Origin: Vibrio ostreicida
GTDB lineage: Bacteria; Pseudomonadota; Gammaproteobacteria; Enterobacterales; Vibrionaceae
Length of the DNA stretch: 64,000 nucleotides
Assembly (NCBI RefSeq): GCF_013074385.2
Contig: NZ_JABEYA020000019.1
Span: 1 to 64,000 of the forward strand
Reading direction: 5' to 3'
Shown: positions 45,203 to 54,677 of the stretch, one piece after another
Layout: every line of letters starts with the position of its first letter
How positions within the stretch are numbered: the stretch's first letter is position 1
The notes under the pieces: model-generated
What the model was told of the DNA's origin: nothing
What the model saw: the letters and a program-made list of their open reading frames with translations, nothing else
Database searches by the model: none
Translations under genes and position numbers: made by a program

Positions 45203-46141
45203 TCACCCTTTGTAGATTTTAGGGTTAAATACATCTCGTAACCAGTCTCCCAGTAGGTTAATCACCAAAACTAATGTCACTAACACAACACCTGGGAAAG
45301 CCGTGATCCACCAAGCGCCAGAAAAGATATAGTTGAACCCAATACTAATAAGGGCACCCAGCGAGGGTTGGTCCACGGGAAGACCCAGACCAAGGAAAGA
45401 AAGTGCCGCCTCCGACATAATGGCATTGGCCACCTGTACCGTTGAGATAACCAAAATGGGTGATAGGCAGTTGGGCAAGATATGACGGAACATAATGCGT
45501 GGCGCTTTAAAGCCCATCACTCTTGCCGCCTCGACATATTCTTTCTTCTTCTCAGCTAAAACCGAAGCTCTAATCGTACGGGCATACTGTGGCCACTCAG
45601 CCACACCAATGATCACAACCAGCATCACAACAGCATACTGACTGTAGAAATCACTGCCGAAGCTGGCCTTAAAAATCGCAGAGACAATGATAGCGACCAT
45701 CATGGTTGAGAAGGATAACTGCACATCAGCAAAACGCATTAAGAAACTATCGATACGCCCACCAAAATACCCAGCGGAAAGACCAATAACAATGCCCAAA
45801 ACGAGCTGAAGTCCAACGGCAAGAAACCCTATCGTCAGTGATAAGCGAGAGCCATAAAGAATCGTAGAGAGAATATCGCGTCCCTGCTCGTCCGTCCCAA
45901 GCACAAAACGTTCTTCACCATCTTCCATCCAAGAAGGGGGAAGCTCTGAGTCCATAATATCAATTGAAGCCAGATCGTAAGGATCGGTAGGCGCCAATAA
46001 GGGCGCCGCAATGGCGAGCACCAAAAAAATCATAAACACGGTAAAGCTCGCCATCGCCACCTTATCGCGTTTGAAGTAATACAGAAAATCGGATTGTTTG
46101 AATCGCTCCCAACGAGAAGGAACAGCGACTGACTGGTTCAT
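45203..46141 (-). CDS. Peptide-type ABC transporter permease (DppC/GsiD-like)
   Basis: 312 residues, six membrane spans. N-terminal OppC-type segment (RDKVAMASFTVFMIFLVLAIAAPLLAP), then LGTDEQGRDILSTILYGSRLSL and the EAA loop EAARVMGFKAPRIMFRHILPN that docks the ATPase. Start is two bases after the other permease gene. Last gene of the four-gene operon. Confidence 0.9.
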   Translation of the reverse strand: MNQSVAVPSRWERFKQSDFLYYFKRDKVAMASFTVFMIFLVLAIAAPLLAPTDPYDLASIDIMDSELPPSWMEDGEERFVLGTDEQGRDILSTILYGSRLSLTIGFLAVGLQLVLGIVIGLSAGYFGGRIDSFLMRFADVQLSFSTMMVAIIVSAIFKASFGSDFYSQYAVVMLVVIIGVAEWPQYARTIRASVLAEKKKEYVEAARVMGFKAPRIMFRHILPNCLSPILVISTVQVANAIMSEAALSFLGLGLPVDQPSLGALISIGFNYIFSGAWWITAFPGVVLVTLVLVINLLGDWLRDVFNPKIYKG

Positions 46142-46143
46142 AA

Positions 46144-47121
46144 TTATGCTCCTTTACTTGTCAGGTTAACCGTCGGGTTAATAATGCCGTAAAGCAAATC
46201 AACAATGGTATTGGTTACGACGAAAATAAGACCAACAAAGATAACGTAAGCGGTTATCAGTGGTGTATCCACGCGGTTGATCGCTTCAAGAAACAAGAAG
46301 CCTGTTCCCGGCCACTGAAAAACCGTCTCTGTCAGAATGGTGTAGGCAACCATCGTTCCTATCTGAACCCCACCTACAGTTAAGACTGGCAGCATGGTGT
46401 TCTTTAGAGCATGTTGATAATAAATTTTATTCAGCGCCAAGCCCTTAGCTTTGCCAAATTTAATGTATTCAGAGCTCAAAACTTCCAGCATTTCAGAGCG
46501 TACCAAGCGAATGAACAACGGCAACATAATCGACGCCAATGAAATACACGGCAATATCAGGTGCGCTAGCCCATCTAAAGTGAAGTAACCCGACTCCCAA
46601 CCAAGTAGATTAGCTGTTTCTCCCCTTCCGTAAGAAGGAAGCCATCCCAGTTCAATCGAAAAAAGATACATCAGCATAATGGCGGTTAAGAATACGGGTA
46701 TCGAAATACCGATACTACTTGCGGCCATCACCGCTTTGGTTAAAAAGCTTTTAGGATGAATAGCTGAGTAAACACCAAGCGGGATCGAGCAGAAAATAAT
46801 AATAATCGTTGCGCCAAAAACCAGTTCCAACGTTGCGACTAATTTGTCTAAAATGACTTCCACTGCAGGACGCTTGAAAAAATAAGATGTACCAAGATCG
46901 CCTTGCAGGGCAGAGCCCACAAAACGCGCATATTTTGTAATGAAGGGATCATTAAGACCTAATTCGTCACGCAAAGCTTGGCGTTCCGATTCAGAAACCG
47001 ACTGGCCGACTAACTCGCGCAGAGGGTCGCCCAGATTATCCTGAATGGCAAATGCCACTAAACTGATCACAAACATCACTATCAGTGCCTGAAACAGGCG
47101 CTTGACCAGAAACGAAAACAT
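46144..47121 (-). CDS. Peptide-type ABC transporter permease (DppB/GsiC-like)
   Basis: 325 residues with the DppB start FLVKRLFQALIVMFVISLVAF and TSYFFKRPAVEVILDKL, six spans, and the EAA loop (GKAKGLALNKIYYQHALKNTMLPVLT). It pairs with the following permease and is preceded by a hairpin block after the binding-protein gene. Confidence 0.9.
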   Translation of the reverse strand: MFSFLVKRLFQALIVMFVISLVAFAIQDNLGDPLRELVGQSVSESERQALRDELGLNDPFITKYARFVGSALQGDLGTSYFFKRPAVEVILDKLVATLELVFGATIIIIFCSIPLGVYSAIHPKSFLTKAVMAASSIGISIPVFLTAIMLMYLFSIELGWLPSYGRGETANLLGWESGYFTLDGLAHLILPCISLASIMLPLFIRLVRSEMLEVLSSEYIKFGKAKGLALNKIYYQHALKNTMLPVLTVGGVQIGTMVAYTILTETVFQWPGTGFLFLEAINRVDTPLITAYVIFVGLIFVVTNTIVDLLYGIINPTVNLTSKGA

Positions 47122-47193
47122 TCCTTGCCCCTTTTACTTTCCATAAATTTCGGTCTGCAAAACAGAATTATTCTGCTGCAATCTCAGTCTTAC

Positions 47194-47270
47194 AAAAAGT
47201 GCTTAACCCGACTGAATCAAAGTTAAGCACCTCAATTAAACCATGTCCTTCACAAAAGCGTGGTTTAATT
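47194..47270 (-). terminator. Two hairpins between binding-protein and permease genes
   Basis: Minus strand: first AATTAAACCA / TGGTTTAATT, then GTGCTTAAC / GTTAAGCAC followed by TTTTTG. These should cause partial termination or protect the upstream mRNA, giving excess binding protein over permease. Confidence 0.65.
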
Positions 47271-47279
47271 TACTTACCG

Positions 47280-48833
47280 CTATTTGACGACAAGGTCACC
47301 GAAATAAGGGAAGTTCATACCATTAACAATCGGACCAATTTCCACATTACTCTTGGCTGCCCATGATGGGTCTTGCCAATGCAAAGGAACAAAGGCGGCT
47401 TCATCGTAAAGTGTCGCTTCTACTTGCTTTAACATCGCATTACGTTTAGGCAGGTCCGTCTCAACATTCGCGGCATCAACCAATTTGTCCACTTCTGCGT
47501 TACCATAATGGCCACAGTTGTACTGACCTTTACCGGTTTCAGCATTGCGAGTCATAGTCAGGAACTCGGTGAAGTTCGCCGAATCCTCGGTATCTGGGTG
47601 CCAACCAATCATCAACATGTCTGCCGAACACTTATCGAATTCTGGCCAATACTGCGCTTTTGGCATAGTCTTCAAGTCAACCTTTATACCGATTTTAGAC
47701 AACATCGCCGCGGAAGCTTGTGCAACCTTGTCGTCATTCACGTAGCGGTTGTTTGGTGCCATCATTGACAACGAAAAGCCCTTTTCATAGCCCGCTTCTT
47801 TCATCAGTGCCTTGGCTTTATTTAAATCATAACGAGGTTTAAGCGTATCGTTGTATCCCGCGTAACCGACTGGGCTTTGTTGAGACGCTGGCGTTGCCGC
47901 CCCTTTCATGATTTTCTTGACGATCCCTTCATTGTTGATCGCATAGGCAATCGCTTGTCGAACACGAACGTCCTTAAGCGCTGGGTTACTATTTTGGTTC
48001 ATTTGGAACGTGATAACACGTGTACCTGGCATGGTATAGAGATCAACACTCTTCGCACTTTTGATCCGCTTATAATCATTGGGAGCAACAGGCGCAATCA
48101 TATCAACATCGCCAGAAAGAAGCGCTGCAACACGGGTGGCGTCTTCTTTAATCGGAACCAATGTTAGCTTATCAACGTTACCGGCAGACTTTTTGTCCCA
48201 GTAATCATCAAAACGCTCAAAATCAACCTTAACGCCTTGCTCACGAGCTGTGATGGTGAAAGGACCGGTCCCCGACACATGGGTAGATGCATAGGAATTG
48301 CCATGCTTCACGAGCTCTGCTTTATCCTTGCCATCCTTTGTCTTGCCAGAATAAAACTTACTGTCCATAGGGAATATGTAAGTGGCCACGTTTTCAATCA
48401 AGGGATAAGTACCATCGGTTTTAATCTCAATGGTGTAATCATCCACTTTGTTTAGCGCGACAAGTGGCGCAAAGATGCCTTTGAAATCAGCGGATTTCTT
48501 GAGGCGATCAAACGTCCATACAACATCATCAGCAGTGAGTTCATTGCCAGAATGGAATTTCACGCCTTTACGCAAGTTAAAACGCATGGTTTCGTTGTCA
48601 ATGCGCTTCCAAGATTCTGCCAAACGAGGTTCAAATTCCATCGTTTGCGTAAACCGAATCAATGGGTCAAAGACCATGTGAGACATTTGCAGCGTGCCAC
48701 CTGAAAGCTGCTCGTGCGGGTCGAGCGATACTGGGTCGGCATCATAAGCGACGGTGATATCGGCCGCCGCTGCACTCAAACTTAGCCCTGCGGCCATTAA
48801 AGCCACGACTAGTTTGCTTTTCATGGTTTTCAT
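47280..48833 (-). CDS. Family-5 periplasmic substrate-binding protein (peptide ABC transporter)
   Basis: 517 residues with signal peptide (residues 1-23, VVALMAAGLSLSAAAA). The SBP_bac_5 pattern is seen in YDADPVSLDPHE, FEPRLAESWKRID and GVKFHSGNELTADDVVWTFDRL. AAGGAG lies seven bases before the ATG at 48833. Ligand probably a short peptide; the operon layout with a fused ATPase recalls the glutathione importer gsiABCD, but binding residues do not let me decide. Confidence 0.88.
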   Translation of the reverse strand: MKTMKSKLVVALMAAGLSLSAAAADITVAYDADPVSLDPHEQLSGGTLQMSHMVFDPLIRFTQTMEFEPRLAESWKRIDNETMRFNLRKGVKFHSGNELTADDVVWTFDRLKKSADFKGIFAPLVALNKVDDYTIEIKTDGTYPLIENVATYIFPMDSKFYSGKTKDGKDKAELVKHGNSYASTHVSGTGPFTITAREQGVKVDFERFDDYWDKKSAGNVDKLTLVPIKEDATRVAALLSGDVDMIAPVAPNDYKRIKSAKSVDLYTMPGTRVITFQMNQNSNPALKDVRVRQAIAYAINNEGIVKKIMKGAATPASQQSPVGYAGYNDTLKPRYDLNKAKALMKEAGYEKGFSLSMMAPNNRYVNDDKVAQASAAMLSKIGIKVDLKTMPKAQYWPEFDKCSADMLMIGWHPDTEDSANFTEFLTMTRNAETGKGQYNCGHYGNAEVDKLVDAANVETDLPKRNAMLKQVEATLYDEAAFVPLHWQDPSWAAKSNVEIGPIVNGMNFPYFGDLVVK

Positions 48834-48919
48834 TGCATAACTCCTTATGCGGGATTCATCCCTAGTTGTTGTATTTTTGTCTATTTTTCTACCCAGCGAG
48901 AACTGAGTATATCTGCGGC

Positions 48920-50635
48920 TTACGCCATTTTTATGTCTTCCCTTAAACCTGTAAATTCAGGCATCAAGGACATTAACTGTTTGCTGTATTCATGTTGAGG
49001 GGTATTAAATAAGGTTTCCGTCGGAGCAACCTCTAACAAGGTTCCCATTTTCATTACCCCAACGCGATCACACATTTGACGAATTACAGGTAAGTCATGA
49101 CTGATAAATAACATGGTTAAGTTCAGTTCGTCCTGCAAGTCTTTGAGCAAATTAAGAATCTGAGCCTGCACAGACACATCCAGTGCCGACGTTGGTTCAT
49201 CACAAATTAAAAGGCGTGGGCGGGTCGCAAGCGCTCGTGCGATGGAGATACGCTGCCTCTGGCCTCCAGAAAACTCGTGAGGGTATTTGACTCCAGCCAT
49301 GGTACCCAAGCCAACGTGATCCAGCAGATCATGTACGATCTGTCTTGTTTCTGTTTCATTTCGTGTCAGCTTATGAAAACGTATTGGTTCGGCGATGATG
49401 TCAAATATCTTCATCCTCGGGTTCATTGAGGTATAAGGGTTCTGAAACACCATTTGCATCTGTCGTCGCAGTGGGCGACGCTCTTTCTCCGACTTCAACG
49501 ACGTCAGATCAATGTCTTCAAAGGTTACTTTACCGGCATCTGGCTGATACAGGCCTGCAATCACACGCGCGATCGTCGATTTACCCGAGCCTGACTCTCC
49601 AACAAGGCCAAAAGTTTCACCCTCATGCACTTCAAAACTAACATTATTTGAGGCTTGCACATATTGGCGTCGGCTCTCAAAGAGAGAATCCTTGGTCACA
49701 AAACGCAAATCAATATTGTCTACCGTCAACAAGGCACCACTATAACTTCGGTGATCTTGGCTCTGACCTAACCAGTGATTTTTCACGTCCAGCGGCGCCA
49801 TTTCTTGTGCTTCTTCAATATAACTGACCAGCGGGAAACGTTTCAATTTCACGTCCGATCGCGGCACAGCAGAAATAAGACTGCGCGTATACGAATGAGC
49901 AGGATCACCTAAAACCTGAGCGGTGGGACCAAATTCAACCAGATCCCCACGATACATAACCGCCACTCGATCGGTCACATTCGATACCACACCCATATCA
50001 TGAGTCACCAACATACAACCGACGTTATTTTTAATACACAGATCGCGAATAAGACCTAGGATCTGGTCCTGAATCGAAACATCTAAAGCCGTAGTAGGTT
50101 CATCGGCAATAATGAGATCCGGTTCGCCAGCCAGAGCGATTGCAATCACAACCCGTTGACGCATACCACCGGAAAATTGATGGGGATACTGCTTCAATCG
50201 ATTTTTCGGTTGAGGAATACCAACCTGCTGCATTAAAGAGAGGGAACGCTGATACGCTTCCTCATCAGAGACCTTCATATTCGCATGTATGGTCTCTTTG
50301 AGCTGTTGCTCAACCGTAAAAAGTGGGTTGAGGGACGTCATTGGATCTTGGAAAATAAATCCAATTTTTGAGCCTCTAACACGACGCATTTGTTCAGGCG
50401 TCAGCCCAGAGATTAACTCCCCATCTAAATAAACCTCACCGCTTGGGATACGTCCAGGGGGACTTAACAAGTCAATGACTGCATTACCCACGGTGGATTT
50501 ACCAGCACCTGATTCGCCAACAACGCCGACGATCTCTCCTCGCTCGATGTTAAACGAAAGTGATTTAACTGCGGCATGAACACCATGCCTTGATGGGTAT
50601 TCAATTCGAAGGTTTTTAACTTCTAAGAGTGACAT
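48920..50635 (-). CDS. Fused two-domain peptide ABC transporter ATPase (GsiA-like)
   Basis: 571 residues carrying two complete nucleotide-binding domains: Walker A GESGAGKST (about 39-47) and GESGSGKST (about 350-358), signatures FSGGMRQR and FSGGQRQR, Walker B LIIADEPTT and LLICDEPTS. Equivalent to OppD plus OppF in one chain. The ATG at 50635 follows AGAGGT; the TTG at 50713 would add an unlikely extension. First gene of the operon. Confidence 0.9.
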   Translation of the reverse strand: MSLLEVKNLRIEYPSRHGVHAAVKSLSFNIERGEIVGVVGESGAGKSTVGNAVIDLLSPPGRIPSGEVYLDGELISGLTPEQMRRVRGSKIGFIFQDPMTSLNPLFTVEQQLKETIHANMKVSDEEAYQRSLSLMQQVGIPQPKNRLKQYPHQFSGGMRQRVVIAIALAGEPDLIIADEPTTALDVSIQDQILGLIRDLCIKNNVGCMLVTHDMGVVSNVTDRVAVMYRGDLVEFGPTAQVLGDPAHSYTRSLISAVPRSDVKLKRFPLVSYIEEAQEMAPLDVKNHWLGQSQDHRSYSGALLTVDNIDLRFVTKDSLFESRRQYVQASNNVSFEVHEGETFGLVGESGSGKSTIARVIAGLYQPDAGKVTFEDIDLTSLKSEKERRPLRRQMQMVFQNPYTSMNPRMKIFDIIAEPIRFHKLTRNETETRQIVHDLLDHVGLGTMAGVKYPHEFSGGQRQRISIARALATRPRLLICDEPTSALDVSVQAQILNLLKDLQDELNLTMLFISHDLPVIRQMCDRVGVMKMGTLLEVAPTETLFNTPQHEYSKQLMSLMPEFTGLREDIKMA

Positions 50636-50693
50636 TACCAGACCTCTACTGCTTTGGCAGCTTTCTGCCCTGTCTGAAAGTGAATCCATTCTA

Positions 50694-50711
50694 GCCAGAT
50701 CAGCATCTGGC
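50694..50711. promoter_or_regulatory. Inverted repeat before the peptide ABC operon
   Basis: Perfect GCCAGAT-CAGC-ATCTGGC, 59 bases ahead of the ATPase ATG; a possible operator. The rest of the 390 AT-rich bases up to the tRNA terminators (50712-51020) shows no gene or clear promoter I can support. Confidence 0.35.
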
Positions 50712-51020
50712 AATTTACAAGCTAGTCAATTTGGCAAAAAATTCACAGAAAAGCAACAAACATAGGATAAAAATTCGATTTCGAACAAATATCAAGCATC
50801 TTATCAAAATAAATATGCAAACATGTTATATCATATTTTGTTCATACCTACGGATAACCAAATGACCGACTCCTTTTCTAGACTAACGTCGCGATTTTTT
50901 TGGATCTAGCCCCCTCCCACGTAGAAGAATTAAAATTCACAAAAAATCACCATGTAGTCATTAACAAAATAAAAACATCGGTTTAGCTCACTACCGACTC
51001 AACCCCACTATCAGAAAAAA

Positions 51021-51051
51021 CAAAAAAGCCCCGACATGACTGCCGAGGCTT
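51021..51051 (-). terminator. Second, outer terminator of the tRNA operon
   Basis: Minus-strand stem with AGCCTCGGCA pairing TGTCGGGGCT and a T-run; near-copy of the terminator at 51136-51166, so it belongs to a duplicated block. Confidence 0.65.
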
Positions 51052-51056
51052 AAAAT

Positions 51057-51135
51057 AGTGGTCGAAATAAGAAGGGTCAATTGGACGGGAACTCCGGTCA
51101 GCGAAATTCTGCCAACCAAGCTCACTCTCAGAACA
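51057..51135 (-). pseudogene. Decayed tRNA-Pro-like sequence
   Basis: Begins TGGTCG like the two tRNA-Pro genes (read on plus) and keeps CCAACCAAGCT and a GGTC segment at comparable places, but stems do not pair. It lies between two near-identical terminators, as expected for a decayed extra copy of the tRNA-Pro-plus-terminator unit. Confidence 0.35.
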
Positions 51136-51166
51136 ACAAAAAAGCCTCGACATCACTGTCGAGGCT
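51136..51166 (-). terminator. Terminator of the tRNA operon
   Basis: AGCCTCGACA / TGTCGAGGCT with TCAC loop; T-run on the minus strand, eight bases past the last tRNA gene. Confidence 0.85.
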
Positions 51167-51174
51167 CAAAATAA

Positions 51175-51251
<77 letters not shown>

Positions 51252-51273
51252 AACTTTTATTCTTTCAATAGAA

Positions 51274-51350
51274 TGGGGTGGCTAACGAGATTCGAACTCG
51301 CGACCACCGGAATCACAATCCAGGGCTCTACCAACTGAGCTATAGCCACC
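51274..51350 (-). tRNA. tRNA-His (anticodon GTG)
   Basis: 77 bases with CCA. Acceptor GGTGGCT / AGCCACC with the extra 5' G, anticodon loop TTGTGAT. Identical to the copy at 51496-51572. Confidence 0.97.
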
Positions 51351-51396
51351 ATCAATTTTTTAGTTTACCGCTGAATATCAGCCATAAACGAGTTTA

Positions 51397-51473
<77 letters not shown>

Positions 51474-51495
51474 AGCTTTTGTCTTTCTAAAATAA

Positions 51496-51572
51496 TGGGG
51501 TGGCTAACGAGATTCGAACTCGCGACCACCGGAATCACAATCCAGGGCTCTACCAACTGAGCTATAGCCACC
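51496..51572 (-). tRNA. tRNA-His (anticodon GTG), second copy
   Basis: Same 77-base sequence as at 51274-51350, CCA encoded. Confidence 0.97.
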
Positions 51573-51616
51573 ATTATTTCATGCCAATTTGCCACTTATT
51601 AAATAAGCGTCCGGAA

Positions 51617-51693
<77 letters not shown>

Positions 51694-51714
51694 ATGCCCT
51701 ATCGGCGGAGTGGA

Positions 51715-51743
51715 ATAATACGGATATCACACAATGCCGTCTA
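51715..51743 (-). promoter_or_regulatory. Promoter of the tRNA operon
   Basis: Minus strand TAGACG, 17 bases, TATTAT, followed by a GC-rich stretch (CTCCGCCGAT) typical of stringently controlled stable-RNA promoters. Confidence 0.6.
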
Positions 51744-51972
51744 GTACTTTTTAAACTTTTTTAATCGTTTGACGCCTTTTTGGGCAATTAAAGTGTGATT
51801 GACCCCTATTTCCGATTAGATAACCCAGCATAAGCAAACAACTTGTGGTTTATCACATTCGGTTATCAGGATATAATCACTTAATATTTACATTGATTTA
51901 ACAGCAAAACGCTGTTTTTCAAACCACACTCTAATAATAAGGTAAGCATGAACTTGCCTTCAGGAATGTAAA

Positions 51973-52395
51973 GTGAGTTTAATGGATATGTCTCGAAAAA
52001 TCTTAATCGCTTTGATCGCTGTGAGTACTTTCTCTGGCGCCTCTTTGGCTGCTAATATCAGCCAAGACGAATACGATGCCATTGCAGAACGTATTAAACC
52101 TGTCGGCGGCGTTTATCTTGCGGGTTCAGAACCAGTAAAAGCAGAGCCAAGCGGCCCACGAGATGGGGCAAAAGTCTATGGCACTTTTTGTATCGCGTGT
52201 CACTCATCTGGTGTGAGCGGTGCTCCAAAAACCGGCGATGCCGGAGATTGGGCGCCAAGAATTGCACAAGGTAAAGACGTACTTGCAGACCATGCGATTA
52301 AAGGTTTCAATGCTATGCCAGCAAAGGGAACATGTATGGATTGTTCTGACGACGAGATCGTCGCTGCGATCGAACATATGATTGCAGGACTATAA
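51973..52395 (+). CDS. Cytochrome c5-type periplasmic protein
   Basis: 140 residues. Signal peptide about 1-27. One heme site C73-IA-C76-H77 and distal Met 115 in AMPAKG, with the C121-C124 pair (GTCMDC) of the c5 family. Electron carrier in respiration. Start is GTG at 51973 with AGGA eight bases before; the ATG at 51982 is possible. A hairpin at 52411-52438 follows. Confidence 0.88.
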   Translation: MSLMDMSRKILIALIAVSTFSGASLAANISQDEYDAIAERIKPVGGVYLAGSEPVKAEPSGPRDGAKVYGTFCIACHSSGVSGAPKTGDAGDWAPRIAQGKDVLADHAIKGFNAMPAKGTCMDCSDDEIVAAIEHMIAGL

Positions 52396-52410
52396 CTTCT
52401 CTTTGACTCA

Positions 52411-52438
52411 CCAAGAGCTTGTACTTACAAGCTCTTGG
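52411..52438. terminator. Hairpin between cytochrome c5 and rep
   Basis: Perfect 12-base arms CCAAGAGCTTGT / ACAAGCTCTTGG with a four-base loop, between convergent genes. No strong T-run, so efficiency is unsure. Confidence 0.5.
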
Positions 52439-52455
52439 AAAGCTCGCTATGTAAC

Positions 52456-54477
52456 TCAATCATTTTTGTTAAACATCGCACGAATGTTAGCGATGTGCGC
52501 CTGCCCTTTTTCCATTCTCTCTTGCTGAGTCTGAGGCTTTTTCTTGACCTCCCAATCGACATCACCAAAAGGCAGCTCTTCCAAAAAACGGCTCTGAGTC
52601 GGTTTGATTAACTCACCATATTGCCTACGTTCTTTACAAAGGGTGAAGGTCAGCTCTCGTTGGGCTCTTGTGATTCCCACATACATTAAACGGCGCTCTT
52701 CCTCAACATTCTCTTCATCAATGCTGGTTTGATGAGGCAAGATGCCCTCTTCAGCCCCTATCAAATAGACATAAGGGAATTCAAGACCTTTAGAGGCATG
52801 GAGAGTCATCAGCTGAACAGCGTCGGAGTCCTCATCTTCTTCATCACGTTCCATCATGTCTCGAAGCGTCAGCCTCTGAACCACTTCTTTGAGGCTTTTT
52901 TCTTCCTGATCGTAGTTGTCACCTTCCAGATCCGACACTATCCAAGAATAAAGATCTGACACGTTCTTCATTCTCATCTCGGCTGCTTTCGGGCTCGAAG
53001 ACGTCTCATACAACCAATCTTCATAGTGGATATCACGCACCAAAGAGCGCACGGCTTCAACCGAATTACCGCGTTCAGCCTGATCACCAATGTTTACTAA
53101 CCATGAGGTGAAACGACGCAAATTTTCTAAGCCACGACCACTGAGAGACTGCTCAAGCCCCATTTCGAAGCTGGCTTCAAATAAGCTTTTGCCCCGAATG
53201 TTGGCGTAGCTACCTAATTTTTCCAGCGTGACAGGCCCGATTTCACGCCGCGGTGTGTTAACAATACGCAAAAAGCCATTGTCATCATCTGGATTGACCA
53301 AGACACGGAGGTACGCCATGATGTCTTTGATTTCAGCACGAGCAAAAAATGATGTGCCTCCTGATAATTTGTATGGAACACGGTTATTCATCAACGATTT
53401 TTCAATCAGGCGCGATTGGTGGTTACCACGATACAAGATCGCATAGTCACGATAGTCTGTACGATTTAGAAACTTATGGGCGATCACTTCGCCGGTGACA
53501 CGTTCAGCCTCATGTTCCTCATCTTTAGCCAGTAACACTTTGAGCATTTCTCCTTCTGGGATCTCGGAGAACAGCGATTTATCATACATATGTGGGTTGT
53601 TGGCAATCAATATGTTAGCCGCTCGCAAAATTCTACTGGTAGAGCGATAGTTTTGTTCGAGTTTAATCAGACGTAAGTTGGGGTAATCTTGACCAAGCAG
53701 GACCAAATTTTGTGGCTTAGCGCCGCGCCACGAATAAATCGACTGGTCATCATCTCCCACAACCGTCAATCGACCACGTTCACCAACAATTAGCTTCACC
53801 AACTCATATTGACTGGTATTGGTATCCTGGTACTCGTCAACCAAAAGATAACGAATTCGGCTCTGCCAACGCTGACGGACTTCTTCATTGGTCCGCAGTA
53901 ACAGCACGGGCAATGCAATCAAGTCATCAAAATCTAATGCGTTATAGGCTTTCATTTGTTTTTGGTACTGTTCAAAGCACACCGCAAACAACTGCTGCAA
54001 CTCTCCTTGAGCACGCTCCTTTGCCTGCTCAGGAGTCAACATATCGTTTTTCCAGTTGGAAATCGCACTCAGCAGCTGGCGGAGCAAATCTTTGTCTCCA
54101 TCAAGCTGTTGCTCGGTCAGCTCTTTCAGCAGCGCCAATTGATCCTGATCATCGAATAATGAGAAGCCTGCTTTGAGACCAAGGGCTTTATACTCGCGCT
54201 TGATGACATTCAGGCCTAAGGTGTGAAACGTCGACACCATTAAGCCTTTCGCTTCTTTTCTACCTAGAGTCTGGCCCACTCGCTCTTTCATTTCACGCGC
54301 CGCTTTATTGGTAAAAGTCACGGCTGCAATGTTTCGGGCGTTGTAACCGCATTGCTGAACCAGATACGCCATTTTATTGGTGATCACCCGAGTTTTGCCC
54401 GAGCCAGCACCCGCCAGCACCAAACAGGGTCCCGATACATACTTCACTGCTTCTTCTTGTCTTGGGTTCAGCTTCAT
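52456..54477 (-). CDS. rep: ATP-dependent DNA helicase Rep
   Basis: 673 residues, SF1A helicase that aids fork progress through bound proteins. MKLNPRQEEAVKYVSGPCLVLAGAGSGKT at the N terminus (Walker A near 22-30), VDEYQDTN, GDDDQSIYSWRGA, and TLHASKGLEFPYVYLIG. It lacks the C-terminal Tudor-like domain seen in the UvrD of this window, supporting Rep. Confidence 0.95.
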   Translation of the reverse strand: MKLNPRQEEAVKYVSGPCLVLAGAGSGKTRVITNKMAYLVQQCGYNARNIAAVTFTNKAAREMKERVGQTLGRKEAKGLMVSTFHTLGLNVIKREYKALGLKAGFSLFDDQDQLALLKELTEQQLDGDKDLLRQLLSAISNWKNDMLTPEQAKERAQGELQQLFAVCFEQYQKQMKAYNALDFDDLIALPVLLLRTNEEVRQRWQSRIRYLLVDEYQDTNTSQYELVKLIVGERGRLTVVGDDDQSIYSWRGAKPQNLVLLGQDYPNLRLIKLEQNYRSTSRILRAANILIANNPHMYDKSLFSEIPEGEMLKVLLAKDEEHEAERVTGEVIAHKFLNRTDYRDYAILYRGNHQSRLIEKSLMNNRVPYKLSGGTSFFARAEIKDIMAYLRVLVNPDDDNGFLRIVNTPRREIGPVTLEKLGSYANIRGKSLFEASFEMGLEQSLSGRGLENLRRFTSWLVNIGDQAERGNSVEAVRSLVRDIHYEDWLYETSSSPKAAEMRMKNVSDLYSWIVSDLEGDNYDQEEKSLKEVVQRLTLRDMMERDEEDEDSDAVQLMTLHASKGLEFPYVYLIGAEEGILPHQTSIDEENVEEERRLMYVGITRAQRELTFTLCKERRQYGELIKPTQSRFLEELPFGDVDWEVKKKPQTQQERMEKGQAHIANIRAMFNKND

Positions 54478-54639
54478 AGGTGCCCCTGAAGTAAAAATCT
54501 TTGGCGACTATAATAATGGGGCAAACGACCGATTGCTATGTTTAATCGAATCGCCTTAAACAAGCTAAAATATTCTCTGAAGAAATAAAATAATATGATT
54601 AATGATATGTTTTATTGCACTAGCGTGCAGTTAATGGGG

Positions 54640-54661
54640 TATAATGAATGAACGTTCATTC
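54640..54661 (+). promoter_or_regulatory. -10 element and TetR autoregulatory operator
   Basis: TATAAT (54640-54645) is followed directly by the perfect 16-base palindrome GAATGAACGTTCATTC (54646-54661), which would cover the transcription start. Binding by the TetR product just downstream should repress the whole efflux operon. Confidence 0.65.
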
Positions 54662-54677
54662 ACCAAGTTGTGCCATT

